Assembly (NCBI GenBank): GCA_910591455.2
Contig: OU342820.1
Span: forward strand, 18,274,345-18,338,344
Reading direction: 5' to 3'
Length of the DNA: 64,000 nt
Source: Pholis gunnellus
Taxonomy: Eukaryota > Chordata > Actinopteri > Perciformes > Pholidae
A model generated the notes under the pieces. That model made no database searches and was not told the origin of the DNA. It was given only the letters and a program-made list of their open reading frames with translations. This document shows positions 12,401 to 23,417 of this stretch, in pieces. Every line of letters starts with the position of its first letter. The first letter of the stretch is position 1. A program made the translations under genes and the position numbers.

Positions 12401-13607
12401 TCCCACAATGCCATTGGAAACACTTTGGATGTCAGCCCCCCGACCGCAGCAGGCCTCATCCCTCTCATCAGCACCATGGTGTTCATATTTGGTGAGTGTT
12501 ACGTTGCAATGTCGCTCATCGTTTGGACGTAAAATTTGCTTCAATTATTTAAGACTCCAAGAGGATGAAGTGTAATAACTTTAGTTATCCTATGCAACTT
12601 CATCTCTTGCAACCATCAGGTCAAAGTTTCTTTGGTTTATGACGTCAGCAGACGCTAACTTTCTAACACGCTCAGCATGTTAGCATGCTAACAATAGCAT
12701 TTAGCTCAAAGCATCGCTTTGTCTCAGCAGCCTCAGGCAGAAGCAAACTAGCACTTGTAAACAAACATTATATGCAGTAGATACAGTTAGCTTGTTTGCT
12801 GGGCAAAGATTTGATAACCTGTCAGGCTCGTATTTATTTAAGAAAGCACATGCTGTTTGCTAGACAATCACCTTTTGTCTTGCTCCAACAAGTCAAGACC
12901 CGTCATGTCCTCAGGTCATTTTGTTACACGTTGTTCTCGAAGCAACACCCATCTACTCATACGACTACACAATAGCTCCTTGGGTCATTCAGTTAAATTG
13001 GTTCCAATTATGTTGTCACGCCTTACTTAATTGGGAAAACGTTTCAAATGTCCCAGTGTGGTCATGTGACGCTACTGAGTATCAAGACTCTCACCTGTCC
13101 AAAATCAGAACCTAAGGTGAGAACAAATCGTTTTTGTGCCTTTTTTTGGGGTTAATTAAGGGAATAGTCAACACGGAGCATGGTGTGACCTTAACATTAA
13201 CACTTTTCTACATCGACATCATCACCCGCTTTCATTCGACCTGACTGCTTTGTCACCGCGTGGTTGCTTGTCTCCTAGGATACGCCATGGGATGGGGCCC
13301 AATCACGTGGCTGCTGATGTCAGAGGTGTTGCCGCTGGTTGCCAGGGGCGTGGCCTCGGGTCTGTGCGTGACTGTCAGCTGGCTGACGGCCTTCATGATC
13401 ACGCACGCCTTCACGCACCTGGTGGACAGGTACGGCCTGTACGTGCCCTACCTGTGTTTCACGGTGGTGTGTGTGCTCTGTCTGCTGTTCACCGCCGTGT
13501 GCGTCCCAGAGACTCGCGGACGCTCTCTGGAAGAGATCGAGAACTATTTCAGGACGGGGCGAACGTTCACCATCAACAGGAGTCAGTCCATCGCACAGGC
13601 AACCTGA
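9485..13607 (+). CDS. slc2a6: Class III facilitative hexose transporter, GLUT6 type
   Basis: Sugar transporter of the major facilitator superfamily. GLUT6 is held at lysosomal/endosomal membranes. Coding exons: 9485-9538, 10396-10667, 10870-10966, 11172-11271, 11542-11735, 11873-12048, 12193-12491, 13279-13607; 1521 nt, 506 aa (human GLUT6 is 507). Frame holds at all seven junctions. Motifs in order: N-terminal dileucine signal EEETPLLNRR; AVLGNFSFGYSLVYSSPVLP in TM1; NDMIGRKLS; GRFLTGVAGG; PVYISEI; MPSSPRRLL; LQQMTGITPILVY; MDKAGRKALL; an NLT glycosylation sequon in the TM9-10 loop typical of class III; GWGPITWLLMSEVLP; and PETRGRSLEEIE near the C-terminus. GLUT8 is the nearest alternative, but wording and exon sequence favour GLUT6. 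Human SLC2A6 is on 9q34, so this may be a fish paralogue rather than the strict orthologue. Confidence 0.88.
12550..12760. repeat. Dispersed teleost repeat rich in 'GTTAGCATGCTAAC' (copy A)
   Basis: In intron 7 of the slc2a6-type gene. Ordered blocks GGATGAAGTGTAATAACTTTAG, TCAGGTCAAA, CTTTGGTTTATGAC, CAGCATGTTAGCATGC and CATTTAGCTCAAAGC match a common percomorph interspersed repeat. A second, more decayed copy is at 31.86-32.06 kb. Confidence 0.65.
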
Positions 13608-13832
13608 AGATCACTTTGATCAAAAAGGAGTTACTCCCACGATATACCTCTGAAACAAGGCTACTGCACAGTGTTTATTTTGTATAAATATGTAATAATC
13701 AATATTAAAGGTCTAAGAGAGACGGTGTATGTTGTACACAGGACAACTAGAATAATGACTGACTCACAGAAGGACCACTGATTGTAAAAAGCAATTAACA
13801 ATAGGTCAAGAAGTAGGTAATCATGTCACAAT

Positions 13833-13838
13833 AATAAA
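13833..13838 (+). terminator. slc2a6-type gene polyadenylation signal
   Basis: AATAAA about 225 bases after the stop codon. An ATTAAA variant at 13704-13709 is a closer alternative. Confidence 0.45.
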
Positions 13839-13859
13839 GCACCAAACAACTATATGCTG

Positions 13860-15290
13860 TGTGAAGATATAGTGGAGTAATGTCTACCTGAGTAGAGAAT
13901 GATACAATACTAACACACAATGTAACAACACACCTTTAAATACATCACAATATTTAATTTTACATTTACTGACAATGCTATATATTGTTTTTGTCCATGT
14001 TGTATTCATACATTTAACAGTAAAATATACACTTGAGTGCTGACATTTCACAAGTTACTGTGTTTGTAGTGAAAACAATCACGGCCAGTCTCTCTGTGTC
14101 AGGTTGGTTATTGGATTGATTGACTTCAAAACATCCGCTACAAAATACACAATACATGCAACTAAACAATAAATGCACTTTAAATGTTTATTAATCTTAT
14201 CAGCTAACAGGTTGCCAGCTGTCTGGGGTTAAAAAAAACTGGTTCATCATCTCCTCTGTGCCAAAAAAAACAACAAAGAAGAGGAGAGGAAATGATGTGG
14301 ACGGCACACACTGGTGGCTGAGCAGGCCAGGTCACATGCCACAGAGCTCTCTCATTGAGTCTGACTCACAGCCTCCTCATCCTCCTCGTCCTCCTCGCTC
14401 TAGCAGCATTCTTCTTCATGTGGCTCAATCACAGCAGTTATCTACTGTAGATTTCTGTTACTGAAGTAGACACAATAATTTACCAATACGAGTGCATAAT
14501 ATTCCAATTTAAAGGAGTGAGTGTGACCATTTATAGAATCAGTTTTGTGTTGACAACGAAATGTATAATACAGTATGTGATCCTGTAGGTATGTGTGTTG
14601 AAAGCTGCCTTGCTATCACACTAAATATCTTAATAACAAAATATCTTACTTTTTGTAAATAACGTATAGTAAAGAATGAAAGTAGATTTAAATAATACAC
14701 AGTTAGAAATACTGATGGATAATATTATTGTCTCTACCAGCCTGAAAAAAACTAAAGTAAAACTGTGTACTTGCACATTAATATGAGATACCTTCCTCCA
14801 GACTCTCAAAGGCACGATCTACTAACAAGGGGTGGACAAAATACCCGGAACACAATGAGTTATAATGTTGTAATGAGTTCCCATTATACTACTTCTGTTT
14901 ATTCTGTACACTGTTTGATTAAGTTTGATCAAGTAAAGGAGGAGACAACACAGGTTTCTGTGTGTGTGTGACTTTGATCTCTTTACCTTACTGAAGCGGT
15001 GTGTACATTGATGAAAGGCGAAAGAAAAGCTTTAGTACGACATAGGTGCAGGACTGTTTGGTTTGTAAAACCATTGTGCTCTTAGACAGCGGGCTACATA
15101 CAATCTAACATAGCCTGCACAACGTATACCAACAGCAATTGTTCAGCTGTCTGCACAGAAAAAACCTTGTGTGAAGCAATAGTTAATGAGATGTGACATT
15201 TTATTGATGGGTGTTCTGTTACTGCTGCACCGTCACCACAAGTACTCATTCAATGCAATTGTCTCGGTAGAAGTTAGTCTTTCTAAAATA
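13860..15290. other. Intergenic, no gene recognised
   Basis: AT-rich sequence after the slc2a6-type gene. I see only an A-run near 14230-14270 and short accidental frames. Confidence 0.6.
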
Positions 15291-15299
15291 TGTTTCCTG

Positions 15300-16094
15300 T
15301 AGAGATGCAATTTTCTTTACAGATTTAAAATGTAAAGTCTGACCTGCCAATTCCGATTTTGTTCCTGATTCCGATTTTCTTTTGAAGAACTATAATTAAC
15401 TGCAAGGCTCAGCCGTCCTGCAATGTTACGAAAAGTAATTTCAACCGTCCAAAAGTAAACACTCTATTCTAAATGTAATCTTTTTACTTTGTTATTGTCG
15501 TCTTTAGTGGTTATTTGCATAGAAAACACACAATGAAATGATTCAGAAATTAATGATTTTTATTTGTAATTAAATACTTGTTTGGTAAACGTTTAAGTCA
15601 TCGTTAGTGCTTGGAAGTTAGACATTTCCCTCTTGAATATCTATTTTATATTACTGTGAAAACATCTCCTTCAAACAACTATTTATTAAAGTTTCTCATC
15701 AATCTAATTTGTAAAAGATTACATTTGAACACATCATGTTAGTGTTATACTTTACCTTCCAAATACTAATTCTTACTGAGTAGAGCTTGAACGCATCATA
15801 ATCAAGTCAGTGGAACCTCCGTTAACGTTAGCCGTTAGCTTATGAGAAGAACTCTGCTAGAGAGAGACTGTGATTAATCTGAGCAGCATTATGGGAATAA
15901 ATTACAAAATAATAAGAATCTGATTAAGTTAGTTGATCCTCCACAGCCTATTTTGGACTTGAAGCTGTGATGAATTGTGAGCTTTAAGTTCTTAACTCAC
16001 GCTGAAGAACTTCCACATTAACGACGTGTTGTGTGTGACGTTAATGTAAAACGGAGTGGTCTCGATCGGCAGCCAATCGATTGGTGCATCTCTA
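15300..16094. mobile_element. hAT-like non-autonomous element (MITE) with 8-bp target duplication
   Basis: Begins TAGAGATGCAA and ends TTGGTGCATCTCTA, giving short terminal inverted repeats (TAGAGATGCA). The 8 bases on the left, GTTTCCTG (15292-15299), and on the right, GTTTCCAG (16095-16102), differ at one position, as expected for an aged 8-bp hAT target-site duplication. There is no transposase frame inside the 795-bp body. The GATTCCGATTTT and GATCGGCAGCCAATCGATTGG sub-terminal blocks fit fish hAT MITEs. Confidence 0.75.
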
Positions 16095-16195
16095 GTTTCC
16101 AGCTAAACAAGCTAGCCGCTATATTAGCGCTCTGGAGCTAAGCTACAGGCGTGGTTTAGCTGTGTGCGAAACAACTGTTAGTTCTAAAAAACAAA

Positions 16196-16312
16196 ATGGC
16201 GGCTCTTAAAGCGGTTAGCATAGATGCTACAGTAGCATCTGTTACATCTGAACTGGAGAGTATTTCTTCATTGAGAGAAGAGCAAGAGCCTGGTGGGATG
16301 TTGTGTATTTAA
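16196..16312 (+). pseudogene. Possible N-terminal remnant of a transposon-associated RecQ-like helicase gene
   Basis: A 38-codon frame starts with ATGGCGGCTCTTAAAG and reads MAALKAVSIDATVASV, then TSELESISSLREEQEPGG, before a stop. It resembles the start of the RecQ-like helicase genes that occur in many copies in fish, where a leucine-rich segment of the form SLKxEQ precedes the Walker A region. The match is from memory, short, and lacks any helicase motif. Confidence 0.2.
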
Positions 16313-16573
16313 CTCTTTTCACTTGTAATCTCTGTAAAACTACTAGATTACAACAACACCAATAAAACAAACCTTTTATGAGACAAAACATTATTTTTTT
16401 GGCACTCTGCTGAGCTTTGTCCTTAACGTCTGGTAAATGAGCTCGTTAGACAGGAAGCGTTCCTGGAATAAATACTTTAAATAATACTTCATCAATCATA
16501 AACACACAACACCTGCTGCTATAGGTATGTTGCATTGGTAGGTATGCAGCTCTTAAGGTGTTTGGCCTGTAGC

Positions 16574-16586
16574 TGTGTGTGTGTGC

Positions 16587-16650
<64 letters not shown>
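16574..16650. repeat. (GT)n microsatellite
   Basis: About 77 bases of GT dinucleotides with two GC interruptions near the left end. The long open frames here on both strands are products of the repeat. Confidence 0.97.
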
Positions 16651-16651
<1 letters not shown>

Positions 16652-17329
16652 ACACTGACATCAAATATGAATCTCATTTGTACTAGAATTTTCTTGGAAA
16701 TCCCATGTGTCAGGTCAGAGGAAGAACAGGACAAACAGAGTAACTAAATATACTTTGCAGTGAAAACACTAAATGATTTACAGTCTTCAATATATTTTTG
16801 AGAAAGGGTTTTAGAAATCTGATTCACATTAAACTGAGCGCAATAACGACTTTATTGTTACACACAACACGTGTATGCATTCAAAATAAACAGGAGTCAA
16901 ACTATGTTGTTGTCCTCCACATCAAAGGGTAAGACAACTAAAAGATAAACAGGTGAACAGACGGACAGACAGACAGATCGGATCAGAAGAAAGACAGATA
17001 AGCGTAGAGGTAGAAAGAGAAGCAGGAAGATTCAGACGTCAGTGACTCGCACAGCTGTTCGCTCAGTATCTTTATACCTGCTGAGTCAGAGGCTATTATT
17101 ATCTTTCTGATTATAACTTCCTCCTCCCTCCTTCCTTCCTTCCATAATCAATGCTCATCTCCCTCCCTCCTCCCTCTCTCCATCACTCCCTCCTCCTCCA
17201 CCTCACTGCCAGCTTCATGATCTTTATATAATAATATTAAAATGTGTTGATATGAGAGCGTCTTTAATATACGTTCATGACTTTCATTTGTAGTTTTGTT
17301 TTACCAAAGATAAAATTCTCTCCTCATCA

Positions 17330-17510
17330 TTTTATGACTATTGATTTGGTCTCAGTCGACTAAGATTTCTTTTGATGATTAGTTGTTTTTTATGCTTTTT
17401 TCATGCTGAGCACATGTCTGGTAAACACAATATTCAAAGTGGAGAAACTCAGTTTTACAGATCTGTCGATTAAATCAACTAATCGTACGAGTGTTAGTCG
17501 ACTAAGAAGT
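17330..17510. repeat. Degenerate hAT-type repeat with TAGTCGACTAAG ends
   Basis: AGTCGACTAAGATTTCTTTTG at about 17353 and its inverted counterpart TTAGTCGACTAAGAAG at about 17493 flank roughly 150 bases. This resembles the 'GATTAGTCGACTAA' MITEs of fish. No target duplication could be defined. Confidence 0.45.
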
Positions 17511-17724
17511 TCGTTGTTTGAGGACGGCCATGACTGTCATACCTAAAACGTGTTCCTCAAATCGAGCAATCTGATTGGTTCATAGCTGTGAAATAATAAC
17601 CACATACCACGACTATGAATTTATTTGCATTTTCAGTATCACTGCGCGTCTGTGAGAAAATAAAAAGTAGACGAATGTGTCGTCATGGTTGCTGAGGGGA
17701 TTTTTCTAACCAAAGGAAAAGGTT

Positions 17725-18108
17725 GTGACAAAGTTAGCTGCTGAAACGTGCAACACGATGGAAACATTTATTTATTCTATGGAGGAGCGGATTGAGCAGA
17801 GTAAAATCCACCTGCTATACGACATGCAGCTCTATAAAGAGGAGGCTCAACAACGCTGCCCAGAATATGCAAGCAAGCGCGAACGCGGCAGAAATACACC
17901 AACCACTGCCTCTGCAGCGCCACGATTCATAAACTACCTCATGAGAGAGATTGTGGCTTTGTGTGGCCACAAGTGTGTGAATCCTCTCTCCAGCGCTCGT
18001 GGAAACCAAAACTCTGGGATGGTAGAACGTGGGGCGACATCCTCACCACGCCAAGAAAATAAACCTCAAACAAACAAAAAAAAAGGCCAACCGAGAACAA
18101 GCAGCTAA
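17725..18108 (+). other. Unrecognised 127-codon open frame
   Basis: An open frame that starts MTKLAAETCNTMETF and reads EERIEQSKIHLLYDMQLYKEE in its first third, then becomes Ser/Thr/Lys-rich and ends in a lysine-rich tail. I recognise no domain, see no convincing flanking splice sites, and there is no neighbouring exon. It could be a fragment of an old transposon gene or chance. Confidence 0.15.
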
Positions 18109-18109
18109 T

Positions 18110-20080
18110 AAAGTCATCCTACAATAAATGGCATCGTACAAATAACATAAATAAAGATCAATATAATACAAATCAATATAATTGCATATTGTTATGCGGA
18201 TGATACTAAACACTAGTAAAGTAAACCAGATTATAATGTTCAATCTTTTATCAGAAATCTTTGATTTCATGGCTCCACTAGTTCAGCGTTCAGTTAGCAT
18301 CTTAACTTTAGCAAACACTGAGCAACTCAAAGAAACATGAATTCTATTTAGTCACATTTTCTCCTGTCAAGGACCAGTTTCTTATTGGCACATAAATAAA
18401 TAAGAATACATTATTTGTTCCCCTGCTTGCTTATTCACTTGATAAACTGAGCCGTGACTGAACTACGGGTTGTTCTAGGACAGTAAGAAAGAAAGGAATC
18501 ATTGATAATCTATCAGGCTCCCCGGGGCTGTGCTCCAAGCTTCACACTACATTGTTTAAATACCTTTTAAATCAGAGGGTGACATTCTTTCTGAGATAAA
18601 ATGCTGAAATTGATGAATACCTTGAATAGTTAAAGAATGATGGATGAAGAGATATCGCCGTCCCAACCCGAGGCGTCGTCTCAGAGGTTTAGCACTCTCG
18701 CCCTCCAGTTCCCCCTCAGGAGAACACGGTTAGCTCAGTCAGCACTGTTTAAACGTTTTTAACACCGTTCGCTGCAAGCCGTCACCATGTTGAGAGCCAC
18801 ATGGAGGCAATCCCTCAATCATAGATATGCTCTGAATTTTGAATTTAGCAACTCTAAACAGGTCTCTTTTTTTGCAGTTTTCATACTGATTACTATTTTT
18901 TTTCTATACAAGTATGATTTCAATTTAATAATATTTGACCTATGGTTGCTGCTGGTCTCGCTTCACTTATGGTTTCAAAAGTGCTAAATGCAAAAAGCTC
19001 AATATTATTACTATTATCTTTTAATTGGTTATAAACTCAGTAGAACCAACTAAAATGTAATTCTGCGTGTCTTCTCTTTTCAACAAATAATTGGGTATGA
19101 AAAATGTATGAATTATTGTTCTTAGGATTTGCATAAGTATCAGCATTAACGAGTCACAGCTATCATGTCCCAGTTTATACAAAACTTCATAACACACACA
19201 CACCTCAGTCATTTTACAAAACGCTGTAGGGATTAGTCTAATCTCTGGAATGTTGTTCATCAGGCCCATCGAAACACACAAACACACACTCACACCACCT
19301 CACCCAGTTGACATCATGAGCGGAGGAAACACCCCACACTCACCTACACACACACACACACACACACACACCTTGACTACTGTAGATTCTCCAACTGAGT
19401 TGTTTTGGGGTGAAGGAAAATTGGGAAAGACGATGTATGCATTGGATCATTATTATTAAAGAAAGAATGAAAACCCTCGTGTTTTTGAACGTGCACTCAT
19501 GCAGCATAGGTCTGTAATGATAAAAGGTCAGTCAGGCTGATGCTGTCTGCCTTTAGAAACAGGCTCTGGGCTGGAATAGATTGATTATGATGAAAATCAT
19601 AATTCATTACAATTATTTACCAGCCTCCCTCTATATACATGTGAAGGTGTGTTTAGGCAAGGCCCTCAACCTGAAGCTGTACTCTGTCACCCAGTGACCA
19701 ACAGTAGAAGAATGTGGTTCAACTGGCCTGCTCCCAGCTGACTGAGAGAAAATGCAAACATGGCCCCGACGGTTTGAGCTGAAATTTAATGACGTTAACA
19801 AAAATAAAAAGAACCTCAGGCAGGTCTGATTATTCCAAATAAACCTAAACGTGTCATGTTCTCTGCAAAAAAGGCAACCAAAAGCCGTATTTTGGCATCA
19901 ATCATTGCATTGTGTGTAGTTTAAATAGCCAAACCTCTCAACGCTGAATCATTCACCACCTCCTTATAGCCGGCTGTCTATCATCGGCAAACTATGTCGT
20001 GGGATTAGTTGAATTTTCACATACGTACATGTACGTCTTTTGTGTGGCCATGTGTATCTGACTTACTTCTATAATGTTTG
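18110..20080. other. Intergenic, no gene recognised
   Basis: AT-rich sequence with a (CA)n microsatellite at about 19345-19372 and no coding signal I can support. Confidence 0.6.
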
Positions 20081-20109
20081 TTTGCAGCACCATCATAAAG
20101 GAACGTTTT

Positions 20110-20790
20110 CATTTAAAGGACCACGGCAGCCTTTAAGGAATTCTCTGATATTTTGGGAAATACACAAGCTTTTTAATTAATGGAGAGTTACTATGTATGA
20201 GGAGATAGATATCCATCTAGATCCATCCCCTAGTAGAGTGCAGGGGCAGAGGGTTGTGTAGTTGAATATGTATATATATATATAAAATATATAAGCCTGC
20301 GCACTCATTGATTCTTTATCTGACTGAGGTTGGTGCAACTTAGAATCTCCGGCCCCGACCATGACTCCGAAATATTAGTAGCATAGCTGTGCTACGTATC
20401 GATAAAGCCGCGTTGCTCTCCGTGGTGCTGAAGTAGCAGACGGATTCGTAAATGCGACTAAAAGAGTCGGCGGGTAGCTAGTCGAGGTTAAACGTTAACG
20501 CTGTTAAAAATGCCGCGCTATTTCTTGTCTGGGACCATTTCATTCCTAAAAAACAAACTGTTAACAAACAACAAACTGTATATCGTGTTAATTATTGCGC
20601 TTCAGAGGTGCATGTAGGAGGACTTTGATAACCGAGAAAGGCTAGCTGTTTCTCACTGTTTCCAGTCTTTATGCTAAGCTAAGCTAACCTGTTGCTATCC
20701 TTATATTTTGCAGATATGAGATTTGCATCAATCTTCTAATATAATTATCCGCAAGAAAGTGAATAAGCATATACATTTTTCTTAAAAAAA
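20110..20790. repeat. Dispersed teleost repeat (copy B), 'GCTAAGCTAAGCTAACC' family
   Basis: Left part has ATTTTGGGAAATACACAAGC. Right part has GTGTTAATTATTGCGC, GCTAGCTGTTTCTCACTG, TCTTTATGCTAAGC plus TAAGCTAACC, and AAGAAAGTGAATAAGC. The order matches the percomorph repeat also seen at 4.60-4.83 kb. Because the left block is in forward and the right block in reverse sense of that repeat, two half-copies may be juxtaposed. A TATATA run at about 20270-20292 lies inside. Confidence 0.6.
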
Positions 20791-21419
20791 GAGAAATTTC
20801 GTTGCGTGATCAGAGTACGACACAGGCTTCACTTTGTTTTACTGTATACAGGAGAGACAGTCACGTAATGCTTCACAAAATCATACATAACAGCTCAAAC
20901 GTCTTTGTAGACGGAGGCTCTGGGACAAAATCTTAATTTGAATGTTTGGTTAAATGTGTTTCTGTTCTGGAAGTTGGAAGGAAGAAGTTCTGGCAACCTT
21001 TGACCCAACATCACCCAACCCAGCACTCCAGCTGAGGCTTCACCTGGGCTTTCCATACACTACATGCACACAGATGTGTGTGGTAATGCTCAGATTCCTC
21101 AGGTTCTTGACATTTTTGTGGGGAAAATTGTAAAAGAAATGTAACTGTATGTTCACACATGTAAAATTGTGTCACTCAAACGTTGCTGGCGAGCTTCCGG
21201 TCACATTCCAGGTCAGAAACTATGATCGCTCGGAGTCTGTGTGTCAGGTCGTCAGGAGGGAAACTGGTTATTCTCACTAGAGAGTGACACAATCACACAC
21301 ACACATACACCCTCAATAATCTCCCAGGAACAAAGAGCATGAGAAGACGACCAGTTCAGCAATTCAAAGTTACACCTAAACCACTGAGTGACTCATTAGC
21401 GCAGCACATTTGGTCTTTG

Positions 21420-21570
21420 TCAGTGAGGGCGGGGCAGTGGGCGTGTCCGGGGGGAGGGGCTTGTATAGGTACAGGTGAGACAGGTGGACGTCCCCGCTAC
21501 AATCAGTCTGGACTCATCAGCAGCAGCTGACACACATCTCTGCTTATAGACTGCAAAAACCCCCACAGAG
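21420..21570 (+). promoter_or_regulatory. Promoter and non-coding exon 1 of the litaf-type gene
   Basis: GC-box sequence GAGGGCGGGGC at 21427-21437, then GGGAGGGGCTTG, the direct repeat of CAGGTGAGA and CAGGTGGAC, and an exon end CACAGAG|GTAAGAC at 21570. The block is duplicated at 29.97-30.12 kb in front of the partial gene copy, which supports its identity as the 5' end of the transcription unit. The transcription start is not defined. Confidence 0.65.
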
Positions 21571-22053
21571 GTAAGACCAGATAATATGGGATGTACGGAG
21601 AAGAGGACTTGATTGAATGGATTCAGATCTGGTGTTTCTTGAGTTTACATTGAACGCTCAGGCAGGAAAGGATTGGTAGTTATTAGAAAGACATGAAGAA
21701 AAACAGAACAGATTATTCACCTTGAGCTTTTAATCTCACATTAAATTACTGTTAATGAATCTGTTGTGACCTTAATCAGCCAACTGGTTCTATGGGTTCC
21801 AGCTCAGGCTTGCAGGAACATTTTCAGACAGGAAGTCATTTTGATTTTGATGCTTATTCTTTTTTTTCACTTTTGTTGTGGTTTGCCTCCTCTTGTCCTC
21901 GTGTTAATCCTTTGTATTTGTTTGGTATGTGAGGCTGTGAGCAGTACGTACATGGGTGTAGCCTGGAGGACATGCAGCTCTTGTTCAGTGGCTTAGACAG
22001 AAAGTAAATGAGCCACTCGGATTAACTACTATTAGGATCTGTTTAGCTCCTGG

Positions 22054-22093
22054 TACATATATACATATATACGCGTATATATGTATATATGTA
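22054..22093. repeat. Perfect 40-bp palindrome
   Basis: Centred on ACGCGT at 22071-22076. The 17 bases on each side are exact reverse complements and consist of TA/CA alternations, so the arms are 20 bp with no spacer. Located in litaf-type intron 1. Confidence 0.95.
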
Positions 22094-22507
22094 TCTATTC
22101 TTTCCTGCTGCAGACAGTAACACTATACTTTTTATAAGACAAGGGGACTTCAGTGGAATCGTGTGACAAACACTAACAGGGATTTTAGATGTTACTGTAA
22201 CTGACTTTAGTAGTAACTGTGGTAGTAACAGTAGTTCTGGCAGTAGTAGAATGAGAAGGATAACATATGGTTTAATTAACTACTTCATGGTTTGTTTGAT
22301 GCCATTGGATTCTCTGATTGTGTAACGCTGAATATCAAACCAATGACGCACGACTGCATGAGACGCAGTAGTGTCTTAAAGAGCTGGTTGGTTTCATATG
22401 AAACAAACTGAAGTCAACTTCAGGAACCTATAGAGGCAAAGCAGCAGGCCGGCGTCGAATGAAGAAAGACATATCGTACTTCAACACACTGAGATCTGAC
22501 TGAATCT

Positions 22508-22626
22508 AATACTTGACTGACTTTTGTTTGATCTATTAATTTGACGAGTCATTCAAGTGTCCATGGAGATTTTGAGAAAAGGGCAAAATATGTTCTTTTT
22601 CCTAAATGAATTATATATATATATAA

Positions 22627-22671
<45 letters not shown>

Positions 22672-22770
22672 AAATTAATTATATATATACCAAATTAATT
22701 TAGGAAAAAGAACATCAACATACACTTGAATTACTTGTCAAATTAATAGATCAAACAAAAGTCAGTCAAG

Positions 22771-22775
<5 letters not shown>
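22508..22775. repeat. Foldback (imperfect inverted repeat) with (AT)n centre
   Basis: The left arm, about 22508-22610, starts AATACTTGACTGAC, has TTTTGTTTGATCTATTAATT, and ends TGTTCTTTTTCCTAAATGAA. The right arm, about 22693-22775, is its reverse complement with a few substitutions and lacks about 25-30 bases around CCATGGAGATTTTGAG. The spacer is mostly AT dinucleotides (22611-22692). A second AT run (22773-22812) abuts the right arm. Confidence 0.9.
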
Positions 22776-22819
<44 letters not shown>

Positions 22820-23403
22820 AGCTTGATAAACTGTCCTGTATTGTGGGTTGAACTGTGTGTTTTGGGGTCAAATCAGAACAAGGGTCAGACTGTAAATCCG
22901 AGACTCGACTTTGATTGAACTCTGGAGCTCTGAATGAGTTAAACTTAATCTCCTCCAGCTGTTGGATTAACTCCACCTCTCTGAAGTGATTGATGGGTAA
23001 TTTCCACTCCTTTGGCAGCTGATAATTAAAAATGCATCATAAGAGTACAAACAGAGAGAGAGAGAGAGAGAGAGAGTCAGGTTTGACCAGCACAGGTGTC
23101 ACATACAGTCAGGCCACACCTTCATCTCAGATGCGTCTCAGGGTGTCAACGTGTCTGAATGAAGAGTCGTCCTGTTTAGCATCAGAAAGACCGAGTTTCA
23201 CCCGACTCAGCATCGCTGATCGGCTCTCTGGGAAGCTCATCCCCTTGCTTTGATTTTTCTTTTATGCTTTTTCTTTAGTTTGTCACCCAGGATGGATGGG
23301 GGGTTTTTGCTTCATTACTTTTCTCGATCGGTGTCACCCAATTCTTCCTCTGCTAATTTACGCCCAGACACCTGCCTCCGTAGGAAGCCCCCACCGCCGG
23401 AGC

Positions 23404-23417
23404 TGACGTCACGTGGC
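23404..23417. promoter_or_regulatory. CRE plus E-box composite in litaf-type intron 1
   Basis: TGACGTCA (23404-23411, perfect CRE palindrome) overlaps CACGTG (23410-23415, perfect E-box). The 10-mer GTCACGTGGC differs from the TFEB/CLEAR consensus at one position. Function is inferred from sequence only. Confidence 0.4.

Noticed and set aside
16519..16747. Open frames of 70-71 codons on both strands
   Set aside because: They read poly-(Val-Cys) or poly-(His-Thr) through the (GT)n microsatellite, which has no stop codons in several frames.
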